Part shown: in pieces, positions 10,931 through 26,900 of the stretch
Numbering within the stretch: the stretch's first letter is position 1
How the letters are laid out: every line of letters starts with the position of its first letter
Source: Owenia fusiformis
Taxonomy: Eukaryota > Annelida > Polychaeta > Sabellida > Oweniidae
DNA: 64,000 nt
Direction: 5' to 3'
Assembly (NCBI GenBank): GCA_903813345.2
Contig: CAIIXF020000001.1
Span: 15,333,915-15,397,914, forward strand
The notes under the pieces: model-generated
What the model was told of the DNA's origin: nothing
What the model saw: only the letters and a program-made list of their open reading frames with translations
Database searches by the model: none
Translations under genes and position numbers: made by a program

Positions 10931-13900
10931 CAACAACCTCCTGATTTGAAAAATGATGACAAATTTGATCAGTTTTGACTCTGGCCTAGAGAATTGGGAC
11001 TTTTGAGATATTTTTAGCTCGAATGTAGTCATTCAGAGTGAACAAATACATCAAAAATTGACACTTAACTCACCAATTTCTGACTGCACCCCCGATATGT
11101 ACCTTCTTTCTATACTGGAAACCATAAGATGGGAAATTCAATCTTTATGATGAATAGCAACTCGTTGGCTTCCCCATTTACGACAACAAATGACATTTAG
11201 GGGTCACTAAGGACAAAATTGTAGCCAAATATCGTCAAAATCAAGGGTTTTTGGGGTAAAAAGCGAAAACTGATGATTCAGCAAAAACATTAAATTTGTT
11301 CATGAAAATTCCCCTTTTTGCCTCCGTCCAAAATATGTTTCACACTAATAAACTTCAATTCTGGTTGATTCTGAGTAGTTTTAAAAAATTTTGGTCACTT
11401 TCACATGTGACTAATAGGCAAAACTGCCCTAATTCACGTCACCATACTAGTCAATGGGCAAAAGGGCAAACGCCTGACTTTTTATCTCGAGTTATGGATT
11501 TATGTGGCCTCACTGGCCTATCTGAGGTTCTAAAGCTATGTCTAAGCTACATCTTGACACTAAACTCGATAGGGGCCAATCATCTACTTTTTGAAATAAT
11601 TGGTCAATTGTGACACTACCCCCTCTCTCTGCAGACACAAATTGAAATTCACAAAAATGAAGGCAAAATTAATACGCCACTTGACTCGAAATTTTCCTTC
11701 AGATAACCCAAATAAACGCATTTTCAGAAGAAATGGCATGTTGCCATTGCAAAAAGATTACAACTGTGCCTACATACTAGCTTACTGACTCGTCATGATC
11801 ACATTTGTGTTGGGCCTACATTTATTTTTGAATACTACTTTTTTCTATTCAGCGGAAGTGACGTATTAGGGCATTTTGGCCTAATAGCCACATGGTTGGA
11901 TGATTTCTGGCTTTAAATTGCGTTTTTCCAATTTACTAGAGTTTTTCAAGTAGTTTTGTGCAGTTTAAGAATATTCTGACAGCAATTATGAAAAATATGG
12001 CTACTTCATTACCCCTGGGGTCATTTTTCCAAGAACCCAATGGTTTTCCTTTAAATTTGACTAGTTTTTCATTTACATCATGAAATCCACTGCCTGATGG
12101 TGACATTTTTCAGTATCGTGTCAAGAATTTGAGTATTTTATTGCATATTGCAATTTTTAGCCAAATCACTGAACCGTGAACCAGAAAATTGGACAAATTT
12201 GACCCACTTTTTGGCAAAATCTTACTAAAATCATCACTTTTTCATACTTTATTCCATTCAACAACCTCCTGATTTGAAAAATGATGACAAATTTGATCAG
12301 TTTTGACTCTGGCCTAGAGAATTGGGACTTTTGAGATATTTTTAGCTCGAATGTAGTCATTCAGAGTGAACAAATACATCAAAAATTGACACTTAACTCA
12401 CCAATTTCTGACTGCACCCCCGATATGTACCTTCTTTCTATACTGGAAACCATAAGATGGGAAATTCAATCTTTATGATGAATAGCAACTCGTTGGCTTC
12501 CCCATTTACGACAACAAATGACATTTAGGGGTCACTAAGGACAAAATTGTAGCCAAATATCGTCAAAATCAAGGGTTTTTGGGGTAAAAAGCGAAAACTG
12601 ATGATTCAGCAAAAACATTAAATTTGTTCATGAAAATTCCCCTTTTTGCCTCCGTCCAAAATATGTTTCACACTAATAAACTTCAATTCTGGTTGATTCT
12701 GAGTAGTTTTAAAAAATTTTGGTCACTTTCACATGTGACTAATAGGCAAAACTGCCCTAATTCACGTCACCATACTAGTCAATGGGCAAAAGGGCAAACG
12801 CCTGACTTTTTATCTCGAGTTATGGATTTATGTGGCCTCACTGGCCTATCTGAGGTTCTAAAGCTATGTCTAAGCTACATCTTGACACTAAACTCGATAG
12901 GGGCCAATCATCTACTTTTTGAAATAATTGGTCAATTGTGACACTACCCCCTCTCTCTGCAGACACAAATTGAAATTCACAAAAATGAAGGCAAAATTAA
13001 TACGCCACTTGACTCGAAATTTTCCTTCAGATAACCCAAATAAACGCATTTTCAGAAGAAATGGCATGTTGCCATTGCAAAAAGATTACAACTGTGCCTA
13101 CATACTAGCTTACTGACTCGTCATGATCACATTTGTGTTGGGCCTACATTTATTTTTGAATACTACTTTTTTCTATTCAGCGGAAGTGACGTATTAGGGC
13201 ATTTTGGCCTAATAGCCACATGGTTGGATGATTTCTGGCTTTAAATTGCGTTTTTTCCAATTTACTAGAGTTTTTCAAGTAGTTTTGTGCAGTTTAAGAA
13301 TATTCTGACAGCAATTATGAAAAATATGGCTACTTCATTACCCCTGGGGTCATTTTTCCAAGAACCCAATGGTTTTCCTTTAAATTTGACTAGTTTTTCA
13401 TTTACATCATGAAATCCACTGCCTGATGGTGACATTTTTCAGTATCGTGTCAAGAATTTGAGTATTTTATTGCATATTGCAATTTTTAGCCAAATCACTG
13501 AACCGTGAACCAGAAAATTGGACAAATTTGACCCACTTTTTGGCAAAATCTTACTAAAATCATCACTTTTTCATACTTTATTCCATTCAACAACCTCCTG
13601 ATTTGAAAAATGATGACAAATTTGATCAGTTTTGACTCTGGCCTAGAGAATTGGGACTTTTGAGATATTTTTAGCTCGAATGTAGTCATTCAGAGTGAAC
13701 AAATACATCAAAAATTGACACTTAACTCACCAATTTCTGACTGCACCCCCGATATGTACCTTCTTTCTATACTGGAAACCATAAGATGGGAAATTCAATC
13801 TTTATGATGAATAGCAACTCGTTGGCTTCCCCATTTACGACAACAAATGACATTTAGGGGTCACTAAGGACAAAATTGTAGCCAAATATCGTCAAAATCA

Positions 13901-16244
13901 AGGGTTTTTGGGGTAAAAAGCGAAAACTGATGATTCAGCAAAAACATTAAATTTGTTCATGAAAATTCCCCTTTTTGCCTCCGTCCAAAATATGTTTCAC
14001 ACTAATAAACTTCAATTCTGGTTGATTCTGAGTAGTTTTAAAAAATTTTGGTCACTTTCACATGTGACTAATAGGCAAAACTGCCCTAATTCACGTCACC
14101 ATACTAGTCAATGGGCAAAAGGGCAAACGCCTGACTTTTTATCTCGAGTTATGGATTTATGTGGCCTCACTGGCCTATCTGAGGTTCTAAAGCTATGTCT
14201 AAGCTACATCTTGACACTAAACTCGATAGGGGCCAATCATCTACTTTTTGAAATAATTGGTCAATTGTGACACTACCCCCTCTCTCTGCAGACACAAATT
14301 GAAATTCACAAAAATGAAGGCAAAATTAATACGCCACTTGACTCGAAATTTTCCTTCAGATAACCCAAATAAACGCATTTTCAGAAGAAATGGCATGTTG
14401 CCATTGCAAAAAGATTACAACTGTGCCTACATACTAGCTTACTGACTCGTCATGATCACATTTGTGTTGGGCCTACATTTATTTTTGAATACTACTTTTT
14501 TCTATTCAGCGGAAGTGACGTATTAGGGCATTTTGGCCTAATAGCCACATGGTTGGATGATTTCTGGCTTTAAATTGCGTTTTTTCCAATTTACTAGAGT
14601 TTTTCAAGTAGTTTTGTGCAGTTTAAGAATATTCTGACAGCAATTATGAAAAATATGGCTACTTCATTACCCCTGGGGTCATTTTTCCAAGAACCCAATG
14701 GTTTTCCTTTAAATTTGACTAGTTTTTCATTTACATCATGAAATCCACTGCCTGATGGTGACATTTTTCAGTATCGTGTCAAGAATTTGAGTATTTTATT
14801 GCATATTGCAATTTTTAGCCAAATCACTGAACCGTGAACCAGAAAATTGGACAAATTTGACCCACTTTTTGGCAAAATCTTACTAAAATCATCACTTTTT
14901 CATACTTTATTCCATTCAACAACCTCCTGATTTGAAAAATGATGACAAATTTGATCAGTTTTGACTCTGGCCTAGAGAATTGGGACTTTTGAGATATTTT
15001 TAGCTCGAATGTAGTCATTCAGAGTGAACAAATACATCAAAAATTGACACTTAACTCACCAATTTCTGACTGCACCCCCGATATGTACCTTCTTTCTATA
15101 CTGGAAACCATAAGATGGGAAATTCAATCTTTATGATGAATAGCAACTCGTTGGCTTCCCCATTTACGACAACAAATGACATTTAGGGGTCACTAAGGAC
15201 AAAATTGTAGCCAAATATCGTCAAAATCAAGGGTTTTTGGGGTAAAAAGCGAAAACTGATGATTCAGCAAAAACATTAAATTTGTTCATGAAAATTCCCC
15301 TTTTTGCCTCCGTCCAAAATATGTTTCACACTAATAAACTTCAATTCTGGTTGATTCTGAGTAGTTTTAAAAAATTTTGGTCACTTTCACATGTGACTAA
15401 TAGGCAAAACTGCCCTAATTCACGTCACCATACTAGTCAATGGGCAAAAGGGCAAACGCCTGACTTTTTATCTCGAGTTATGGATTTATGTGGCCTCACT
15501 GGCCTATCTGAGGTTCTAAAGCTATGTCTAAGCTACATCTTGACACTAAACTCGATAGGGGCCAATCATCTACTTTTTGAAATAATTGGTCAATTGTGAC
15601 ACTACCCCCTCTCTCTGCAGACACAAATTGAAATTCACAAAAATGAAGGCAAAATTAATACGCCACTTGACTCGAAATTTTCCTTCAGATAACCCAAATA
15701 AACGCATTTTCAGAAGAAATGGCATGTTGCCATTGCAAAAAGATTACAACTGTGCCTACATACTAGCTTACTGACTCGTCATGATCACATTTGTGTTGGG
15801 CCTACATTTATTTTTGAATACTACTTTTTTCTATTCAGCGGAAGTGACGTATTAGGGCATTTTGGCCTAATAGCCACATGGTTGGATGATTTCTGGCTTT
15901 AAATTGCGTTTTTCCAATTTACTAGAGTTTTTCAAGTAGTTTTGTGCAGTTTAAGAATATTCTGACAGCAATTATGAAAAATATGGCTACTTCATTACCC
16001 CTGGGGTCATTTTTCCAAGAACCCAATGGTTTTCCTTTAAATTTGACTAGTTTTTCATTTACATCATGAAATCCACTGCCTGATGGTGACATTTTTCAGT
16101 ATCGTGTCAAGAATTTGAGTATTTTATTGCATATTGCAATTTTTAGCCAAATCACTGAACCGTGAACCAGAAAATTGGACAAATTTGACCCACTTTTTGG
16201 CAAAATCTTACTAAAATCATCACTTTTTCATACTTTATTCCATT
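10931..16244 (+). repeat. Run of four long units (units 11-14)
   Basis: Unit starts are 10931, 12259, 13588 and 14917. Units 12 and 13 are 1329 bp (T6 form); units 11 and 14 are 1328 bp (T5). Insert copies lie at 11418-11880, 12746-13208, 14075-14537 and 15404-15866. Confidence 0.95.
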
Positions 16245-17961
16245 CAACAACCTCCTGATTTGAAAAATGATGACAAATTTGATCAGTTTTGACTCTGGCC
16301 TAGAGAATTGGGACTTTTGAGATATTTTTAGCTCGAATGTAGTCATTCAGAGTGAACAAATACATCAAAAATTGACACTTAACTCACCAATTTCTGACTG
16401 CACCCCCGATATGTACCTTCTTTCTATACTGGAAACCATAAGATGGGAAATTCAATCTTTATGATGAATAGCAACTCGTTGGCTTCCCCATTTACGACAA
16501 CAAATGACATTTAGGGGTCACTAAGGACAAAATTGTAGCCAAATATCGTCAAAATCAAGGGTTTTTGGGGTAAAAAGCGAAAACTGATGATTCAGCAAAA
16601 ACATTAAATTTGTTCATGAAAATTCCCCTTTTTGCCTCCGTCCAAAATATGTTTCACACTAATAAACTTCAATTCTGGTTGATTCTGAGTAGTTTTAAAA
16701 AATTTTGGTCACTTTCACATGTGACTAATAGCCACATGGTTGGATGATTTCTGGCTTTAAATTGCGTTTTTTCCAATTTACTAGAGTTTTTCAAGTAGTT
16801 TTGTGCAGTTTAAGAATATTCTGACAGCAATTATGAAAAATATGGCTACTTCATTACCCCTGGGGTCATTTTTCCAAGAACCCAATGGTTTTCCTTTAAA
16901 TTTGACTAGTTTTTCATTTACATCATGAAATCCACTGCCTGATGGTGACATTTTTCAGTATCGTGTCAAGAATTTGAGTATTTTATTGCATATTGCAATT
17001 TTTAGCCAAATCACTGAACCGTGAACCAGAAAATTGGACAAATTTGACCCACTTTTTGGCAAAATCTTACTAAAATCATCACTTTTTCATACTTTATTCC
17101 ATTCAACAACCTCCTGATTTGAAAAATGATGACAAATTTGATCAGTTTTGACTCTGGCCTAGAGAATTGGGACTTTTGAGATATTTTTAGCTCGAATGTA
17201 GTCATTCAGAGTGAACAAATACATCAAAAATTGACACTTAACTCACCAATTTCTGACTGCACCCCCGATATGTACCTTCTTTCTATACTGGAAACCATAA
17301 GATGGGAAATTCAATCTTTATGATGAATAGCAACTCGTTGGCTTCCCCATTTACGACAACAAATGACATTTAGGGGTCACTAAGGACAAAATTGTAGCCA
17401 AATATCGTCAAAATCAAGGGTTTTTGGGGTAAAAAGCGAAAACTGATGATTCAGCAAAAACATTAAATTTGTTCATGAAAATTCCCCTTTTTGCCTCCGT
17501 CCAAAATATGTTTCACACTAATAAACTTCAATTCTGGTTGATTCTGAGTAGTTTTAAAAAATTTTGGTCACTTTCACATGTGACTAATAGCCACATGGTT
17601 GGATGATTTCTGGCTTTAAATTGCGTTTTTCCAATTTACTAGAGTTTTTCAAGTAGTTTTGTGCAGTTTAAGAATATTCTGACAGCAATTATGAAAAATA
17701 TGGCTACTTCATTACCCCTGGGGTCATTTTTCCAAGAACCCAATGGTTTTCCTTTAAATTTGACTAGTTTTTCATTTACATCATGAAATCCACTGCCTGA
17801 TGGTGACATTTTTCAGTATCGTGTCAAGAATTTGAGTATTTTATTGCATATTGCAATTTTTAGCCAAATCACTGAACCGTGAACCAGAAAATTGGACAAA
17901 TTTGACCCACTTTTTGGCAAAATCTTACTAAAATCATCACTTTTTCATACTTTATTCCATT
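16245..17961 (+). repeat. Run of two short units (units 15-16)
   Basis: Unit 15 (16245-17103) is 859 bp and is the only short unit with the T6 form. Unit 16 (17104-17961) is 858 bp with T5. Unit 15 could be a recombinant whose right side came from a T6 long unit, or a long unit that lost its insert. Confidence 0.95.
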
Positions 17962-20900
17962 CAACAACCTCCTGATTTGAAAAATGATGACAAATTTGAT
18001 CAGTTTTGACTCTGGCCTAGAGAATTGGGACTTTTGAGATATTTTTAGCTCGAATGTAGTCATTCAGAGTGAACAAATACATCAAAAATTGACACTTAAC
18101 TCACCAATTTCTGACTGCACCCCCGATATGTACCTTCTTTCTATACTGGAAACCATAAGATGGGAAATTCAATCTTTATGATGAATAGCAACTCGTTGGC
18201 TTCCCCATTTACGACAACAAATGACATTTAGGGGTCACTAAGGACAAAATTGTAGCCAAATATCGTCAAAATCAAGGGTTTTTGGGGTAAAAAGCGAAAA
18301 CTGATGATTCAGCAAAAACATTAAATTTGTTCATGAAAATTCCCCTTTTTGCCTCCGTCCAAAATATGTTTCACACTAATAAACTTCAATTCTGGTTGAT
18401 TCTGAGTAGTTTTAAAAATTTTGGTCACTTTCACATGTGACTAATAGGCAAAACTGCCCTAATTCACGTCACCATACTAGTCAATGGGCAAAAGGGCAAA
18501 CGCCTGACTTTTTATCTCGAGTTATGGATTTATGTGGCCTCACTGGCCTATCTGAGGTTCTAAAGCTATGTCTAAGCTACATCTTGACACTAAACTCGAT
18601 AGGGGCCAATCATCTACTTTTTGAAATAATTGGTCAATTGTGACACTACCCCCTCTCTCTGCAGACACAAATTGAAATTCACAAAAATGAAGGCAAAATT
18701 AATACGCCACTTGACTCGAAATTTTCCTTCAGATAACCCAAATAAACGCATTTTCAGAAGAAATGGCATGTTGCCATTGCAAAAAGATTACAACTGTGCC
18801 TACATACTAGCTTACTGACTCGTCATGATCACATTTGTGTTGGGCCTACATTTATTTTTGAATACTACTTTTTTCTATTCAGCGGAAGTGACGTATTAGG
18901 GCATTTTGGCCTAATAGCCACATGGTTGGATGATTTCTGGCTTTAAATTGCGTTTTTTCCAATTTACTAGAGTTTTTCAAGTAGTTTTGTGCAGTTTAAG
19001 AATATTCTGACAGCAATTATGAAAAATATGGCTACTTCATTACCCCTGGGGTCATTTTTCCAAGAACCCAATGGTTTTCCTTTAAATTTGACTAGTTTTT
19101 CATTTACATCATGAAATCCACTGCCTGATGGTGACATTTTTCAGTATCGTGTCAAGAATTTGAGTATTTTATTGCATATTGCAATTTTTAGCCAAATCAC
19201 TGAACCGTGAACCAGAAAATTGGACAAATTTGACCCACTTTTTGGCAAAATCTTACTAAAATCATCACTTTTTCATACTTTATTCCATTCAACAACCTCC
19301 TGATTTGAAAAATGATGACAAATTTGATCAGTTTTGACTCTGGCCTAGAGAATTGGGACTTTTGAGATATTTTTAGCTCGAATGTAGTCATTCAGAGTGA
19401 ACAAATACATCAAAAATTGACACTTAACTCACCAATTTCTGACTGCACCCCCGATATGTACCTTCTTTCTATACTGGAAACCATAAGATGGGAAATTCAA
19501 TCTTTATGATGAATAGCAACTCGTTGGCTTCCCCATTTACGACAACAAATGACATTTAGGGGTCACTAAGGACAAAATTGTAGCCAAATATCGTCAAAAT
19601 CAAGGGTTTTTGGGGTAAAAAGCGAAAACTGATGATTCAGCAAAAACATTAAATTTGTTCATGAAAATTCCCCTTTTTGCCTCCGTCCAAAATATGTTTC
19701 ACACTAATAAACTTCAATTCTGGTTGATTCTGAGTAGTTTTAAAAAATTTTGGTCACTTTCACATGTGACTAATAGGCAAAACTGCCCTAATTCACGTCA
19801 CCATACTAGTCAATGGGCAAAAGGGCAAACGCCTGACTTTTTATCTCGAGTTATGGATTTATGTGGCCTCACTGGCCTATCTGAGGTTCTAAAGCTATGT
19901 CTAAGCTACATCTTGACACTAAACTCGATAGGGGCCAATCATCTACTTTTTGAAATAATTGGTCAATTGTGACACTACCCCCTCTCTCTGCAGACACAAA
20001 TTGAAATTCACAAAAATGAAGGCAAAATTAATACGCCACTTGACTCGAAATTTTCCTTCAGATAACCCAAATAAACGCATTTTCAGAAGAAATGGCATGT
20101 TGCCATTGCAAAAAGATTACAACTGTGCCTACATACTAGCTTACTGACTCGTCATGATCACATTTGTGTTGGGCCTACATTTATTTTTGAATACTACTTT
20201 TTTCTATTCAGCGGAAGTGACGTATTAGGGCATTTTGGCCTAATAGCCACATGGTTGGATGATTTCTGGCTTTAAATTGCGTTTTTCCAATTTACTAGAG
20301 TTTTTCAAGTAGTTTTGTGCAGTTTAAGAATATTCTGACAGCAATTATGAAAAATATGGCTACTTCATTACCCCTGGGGTCATTTTTCCAAGAACCCAAT
20401 GGTTTTCCTTTAAATTTGACTAGTTTTTCATTTACATCATGAAATCCACTGCCTGATGGTGACATTTTTCAGTATCGTGTCAAGAATTTGAGTATTTTAT
20501 TGCATATTGCAATTTTTAGCCAAATCACTGAACCGTGAACCAGAAAATTGGACAAATTTGACCCACTTTTTGGCAAAATCTTACTAAAATCATCACTTTT
20601 TCATACTTTATTCCATTCAACAACCTCCTGATTTGAAAAATGATGACAAATTTGATCAGTTTTGACTCTGGCCTAGAGAATTGGGACTTTTGAGATATTT
20701 TTAGCTCGAATGTAGTCATTCAGAGTGAACAAATACATCAAAAATTGACACTTAACTCACCAATTTCTGACTGCACCCCCGATATGTACCTTCTTTCTAT
20801 ACTGGAAACCATAAGATGGGAAATTCAATCTTTATGATGAATAGCAACTCGTTGGCTTCCCCATTTACGACAACAAATGACATTTAGGGGTCACTAAGGA

Positions 20901-23900
20901 CAAAATTGTAGCCAAATATCGTCAAAATCAAGGGTTTTTGGGGTAAAAAGCGAAAACTGATGATTCAGCAAAAACATTAAATTTGTTCATGAAAATTCCC
21001 CTTTTTGCCTCCGTCCAAAATATGTTTCACACTAATAAACTTCAATTCTGGTTGATTCTGAGTAGTTTTAAAAAATTTTGGTCACTTTCACATGTGACTA
21101 ATAGGCAAAACTGCCCTAATTCACGTCACCATACTAGTCAATGGGCAAAAGGGCAAACGCCTGACTTTTTATCTCGAGTTATGGATTTATGTGGCCTCAC
21201 TGGCCTATCTGAGGTTCTAAAGCTATGTCTAAGCTACATCTTGACACTAAACTCGATAGGGGCCAATCATCTACTTTTTGAAATAATTGGTCAATTGTGA
21301 CACTACCCCCTCTCTCTGCAGACACAAATTGAAATTCACAAAAATGAAGGCAAAATTAATACGCCACTTGACTCGAAATTTCCTTCAGATAACCCAAATA
21401 AACGCATTTTCAGAAGAAATGGCATGTTGCCATTGCAAAAAGATTACAACTGTGCCTACATACTAGCTTACTGACTCGTCATGATCACATTTGTGTTGGG
21501 CCTACATTTATTTTTGAATACTACTTTTTCTATTCAGCGGAAGTGACGTATTAGGGCATTTTGGCCTAATAGCCACATGGTTGGATGATTTCTGGCTTTA
21601 AATTGCGTTTTTTCCAATTTACTAGAGTTTTTCAAGTAGTTTTGTGCAGTTTAAGAATATTCTGACAGCAATTATGAAAAATATGGCTACTTCATTACCC
21701 CTGGGGTCATTTTTCCAAGAACCCAATGGTTTTCCTTTAAATTTGACTAGTTTTTCATTTACATCATGAAATCCACTGCCTGATGGTGACATTTTTTCAG
21801 TATCGTGTCAAGAATTTGAGTATTTTATTGCATATTGCAATTTTTAGCCAAATCACTGAACCGTGAACCAGAAAATTGGACAAATTTGACCCACTTTTTG
21901 GCAAAATCTTACTAAAATCATCACTTTTTCATACTTTATTCCATTCAACAACCTCCTGATTTGAAAAATGATGACAAATTTGATCAGTTTTGACTCTGGC
22001 CTAGAGAATTGGGACTTTTGAGATATTTTTAGCTCGAATGTAGTCATTCAGAGTGAACAAATACATCAAAAATTGACACTTAACTCACCAATTTCTGACT
22101 GCACCCCCGATATGTACCTTCTTTCTATACTGGAAACCATAAGATGGGAAATTCAATCTTTATGATGAATAGCAACTCGTTGGCTTCCCCATTTACGACA
22201 ACAAATGACATTTAGGGGTCACTAAGGACAAAATTGTAGCCAAATATCGTCAAAATCAAGGGTTTTTGGGGTAAAAAGCGAAAACTGATGATTCAGCAAA
22301 AACATTAAATTTGTTCATGAAAATTCCCCTTTTTGCCTCCGTCCAAAATATGTTTCACACTAATAAACTTCAATTCTGGTTGATTCTGAGTAGTTTTAAA
22401 AAATTTTGGTCACTTTCACATGTGACTAATAGGCAAAACTGCCCTAATTCACGTCACCATACTAGTCAATGGGCAAAAGGGCAAACGCCTGACTTTTTAT
22501 CTCGAGTTATGGATTTATGTGGCCTCACTGGCCTATCTGAGGTTCTAAAGCTATGTCTAAGCTACATCTTGACACTAAACTCGATAGGGGCCAATCATCT
22601 ACTTTTTGAAATAATTGGTCAATTGTGACACTACCCCCTCTCTCTGCAGACACAAATTGAAATTCACAAAAATGAAGGCAAAATTAATACGCCACTTGAC
22701 TCGAAATTTTCCTTCAGATAACCCAAATAAACGCATTTTCAGAAGAAATGGCATGTTGCCATTGCAAAAAGATTACAACTGTGCCTACATACTAGCTTAC
22801 TGACTCGTCATGATCACATTTGTGTTGGGCCTACATTTATTTTTGAATACTACTTTTTTCTATTCAGCGGAAGTGACGTATTAGGGCATTTTGGCCTAAT
22901 AGCCACATGGTTGGATGATTTCTGGCTTTAAATTGCGTTTTTCCAATTTACTAGAGTTTTTCAAGTAGTTTTGTGCAGTTTAAGAATATTCTGACAGCAA
23001 TTATGAAAAATATGGCTACTTCATTACCCCTGGGGTCATTTTTCCAAGAACCCAATGGTTTTCCTTTAAATTTGACTAGTTTTTCATTTACATCATGAAA
23101 TCCACTGCCTGATGGTGACATTTTTCAGTATCGTGTCAAGAATTTGAGTATTTTATTGCATATTGCAATTTTTAGCCAAATCACTGAACCGTGAACCAGA
23201 AAATTGGACAAATTTGACCCACTTTTTGGCAAAATCTTACTAAAATCATCACTTTTTCATACTTTATTCCATTCAACAACCTCCTGATTTGAAAAATGAT
23301 GACAAATTTGATCAGTTTGACTCTGGCCTAGAGAATTGGGACTTTTGAGATATTTTTAGCTCGAATGTAGTCATTCAGAGTGAACAAATACATCAAAAAT
23401 TGACACTTAACTCACCAATTTCTGACTGCACCCCCGATATGTACCTTCTTTCTATACTGGAAACCATAAGATGGGAAATTCAATCTTTATGATGAATAGC
23501 AACTCGTTGGCTTCCCCATTTACGACAACAAATGACATTTAGGGGTCACTAAGGACAAAATTGTAGCCAAATATCGTCAAAATCAAGGGTTTTTGGGGTA
23601 AAAAGCGAAAACTGATGATTCAGCAAAAACATTAAATTTGTTCATGAAAATTCCCCTTTTTGCCTCCGTCCAAAATATGTTTCACACTAATAAACTTCAA
23701 TTCTGGTTGATTCTGAGTAGTTTTAAAAAATTTTGGTCACTTTCACATGTGACTAATAGGCAAAACTGCCCTAATTCACGTCACCATACTAGTCAATGGG
23801 CAAAAGGGCAAACGCCTGACTTTTTATCTCGAGTTATGGATTTATGTGGCCTCACTGGCCTATCTGAGGTTCTAAAGCTATGTCTAAGCTACATCTTGAC

Positions 23901-26900
23901 ACTAAACTCGATAGGGGCCAATCATCTACTTTTTGAAATAATTGGTCAATTGTGACACTACCCCCTCTCTCTGCAGACACAAATTGAAATTCACAAAAAT
24001 GAAGGCAAAATTAATACGCCACTTGACTCGAAATTTTCCTTCAGATAACCCAAATAAACGCATTTTCAGAAGAAATGGCATGTTGCCATTGCAAAAAGAT
24101 TACAACTGTGCCTACATACTAGCTTACTGACTCGTCATGATCACATTTGTGTTGGGCCTACATTTATTTTTGAATACTACTTTTTTCTATTCAGCGGAAG
24201 TGACGTATTAGGGCATTTTGGCCTAATAGCCACATGGTTGGATGATTTCTGGCTTTAAATTGCGTTTTTCCAATTTACTAGAGTTTTTCAAGTAGTTTTG
24301 TGCAGTTTAAGAATATTCTGACAGCAATTATGAAAAATATGGCTACTTCATTACCCCTGGGGTCATTTTTCCAAGAACCCAATGGTTTTCCTTTAAATTT
24401 GACTAGTTTTTCATTTACATCATGAAATCCACTGCCTGATGGTGACATTTTTCAGTATCGTGTCAAGAATTTGAGTATTTTATTGCATATTGCAATTTTT
24501 AGCCAAATCACTGAACCGTGAACCAGAAAATTGGACAAATTTGACCCACTTTTTGGCAAAATCTTACTAAAATCATCACTTTTTCATACTTTATTCCATT
24601 CAACAACCTCCTGATTTGAAAAATGATGACAAATTTGATCAGTTTTGACTCTGGCCTAGAGAATTGGGACTTTTGAGATATTTTTAGCTCGAATGTAGTC
24701 ATTCAGAGTGAACAAATACATCAAAAATTGACACTTAACTCACCAATTTCTGACTGCACCCCCGATATGTACCTTCTTTCTATACTGGAAACCATAAGAT
24801 GGGAAATTCAATCTTTATGATGAATAGCAACTCGTTGGCTTCCCCATTTACGACAACAAATGACATTTAGGGGTCACTAAGGACAAAATTGTAGCCAAAT
24901 ATCGTCAAAATCAAGGGTTTTTGGGGTAAAAAGCGAAAACTGATGATTCAGCAAAAACATTAAATTTGTTCATGAAAATTCCCCTTTTTGCCTCCGTCCA
25001 AAATATGTTTCACACTAATAAACTTCAATTCTGGTTGATTCTGAGTAGTTTTAAAAAATTTTGGTCACTTTCACATGTGACTAATAGGCAAAACTGCCCT
25101 AATTCACGTCACCATACTAGTCAATGGGCAAAAGGGCAAACGCCTGACTTTTTATCTCGAGTTATGGATTTATGTGGCCTCACTGGCCTATCTGAGGTTC
25201 TAAAGCTATGTCTAAGCTACATCTTGACACTAAACTCGATAGGGGCCAATCATCTACTTTTTGAAATAATTGGTCAATTGTGACACTACCCCCTCTCTCT
25301 GCAGACACAAATTGAAATTCACAAAAATGAAGGCAAAATTAATACGCCACTTGACTCGAAATTTTCCTTCAGATAACCCAAATAAACGCATTTTCAGAAG
25401 AAATGGCATGTTGCCATTGCAAAAAGATTACAACTGTGCCTACATACTAGCTTACTGACTCGTCATGATCACATTTGTGTTGGGCCTACATTTATTTTTG
25501 AATACTACTTTTTTCTATTCAGCGGAAGTGACGTATTAGGGCATTTTGGCCTAATAGCCACATGGTTGGATGATTTCTGGCTTTAAATTGCGTTTTTCCA
25601 ATTTACTAGAGTTTTTCAAGTAGTTTTGTGCAGTTTAAGAATATTCTGACAGCAATTATGAAAAATATGGCTACTTCATTACCCCTGGGGTCATTTTTCC
25701 AAGAACCCAATGGTTTTCCTTTAAATTTGACTAGTTTTTCATTTACATCATGAAATCCACTGCCTGATGGTGACATTTTTCAGTATCGTGTCAAGAATTT
25801 GAGTATTTTATTGCATATTGCAATTTTTAGCCAAATCACTGAACCGTGAACCAGAAAATTGGACAAATTTGACCCACTTTTTGGCAAAATCTTACTAAAA
25901 TCATCACTTTTTCATACTTTATTCCATTCAACAACCTCCTGATTTGAAAAATGATGACAAATTTGATCAGTTTTGACTCTGGCCTAGAGAATTGGGACTT
26001 TTGAGATATTTTTAGCTCGAATGTAGTCATTCAGAGTGAACAAATACATCAAAAATTGACACTTAACTCACCAATTTCTGACTGCACCCCCGATATGTAC
26101 CTTCTTTCTATACTGGAAACCATAAGATGGGAAATTCAATCTTTATGATGAATAGCAACTCGTTGGCTTCCCCATTTACGACAACAAATGACATTTAGGG
26201 GTCACTAAGGACAAAATTGTAGCCAAATATCGTCAAAATCAAGGGTTTTTGGGGTAAAAAGCGAAAACTGATGATTCAGCAAAAACATTAAATTTGTTCA
26301 TGAAAATTCCCCTTTTTGCCTCCGTCCAAAATATGTTTCACACTAATAAACTTCAATTCTGGTTGATTCTGAGTAGTTTTAAAAAATTTTGGTCACTTTC
26401 ACATGTGACTAATAGGCAAAACTGCCCTAATTCACGTCACCATACTAGTCAATGGGCAAAAGGGCAAACGCCTGACTTTTTATCTCGAGTTATGGATTTA
26501 TGTGGCCTCACTGGCCTATCTGAGGTTCTAAAGCTATGTCTAAGCTACATCTTGACACTAAACTCGATAGGGGCCAATCATCTACTTTTTGAAATAATTG
26601 GTCAATTGTGACACTACCCCCTCTCTCTGCAGACACAAATTGAAATTCACAAAAATGAAGGCAAAATTAATACGCCACTTGACTCGAAATTTTCCTTCAG
26701 ATAACCCAAATAAACGCATTTTCAGAAGAAATGGCATGTTGCCATTGCAAAAAGATTACAACTGTGCCTACATACTAGCTTACTGACTCGTCATGATCAC
26801 ATTTGTGTTGGGCCTACATTTATTTTTGAATACTACTTTTTTCTATTCAGCGGAAGTGACGTATTAGGGCATTTTGGCCTAATAGCCACATGGTTGGATG

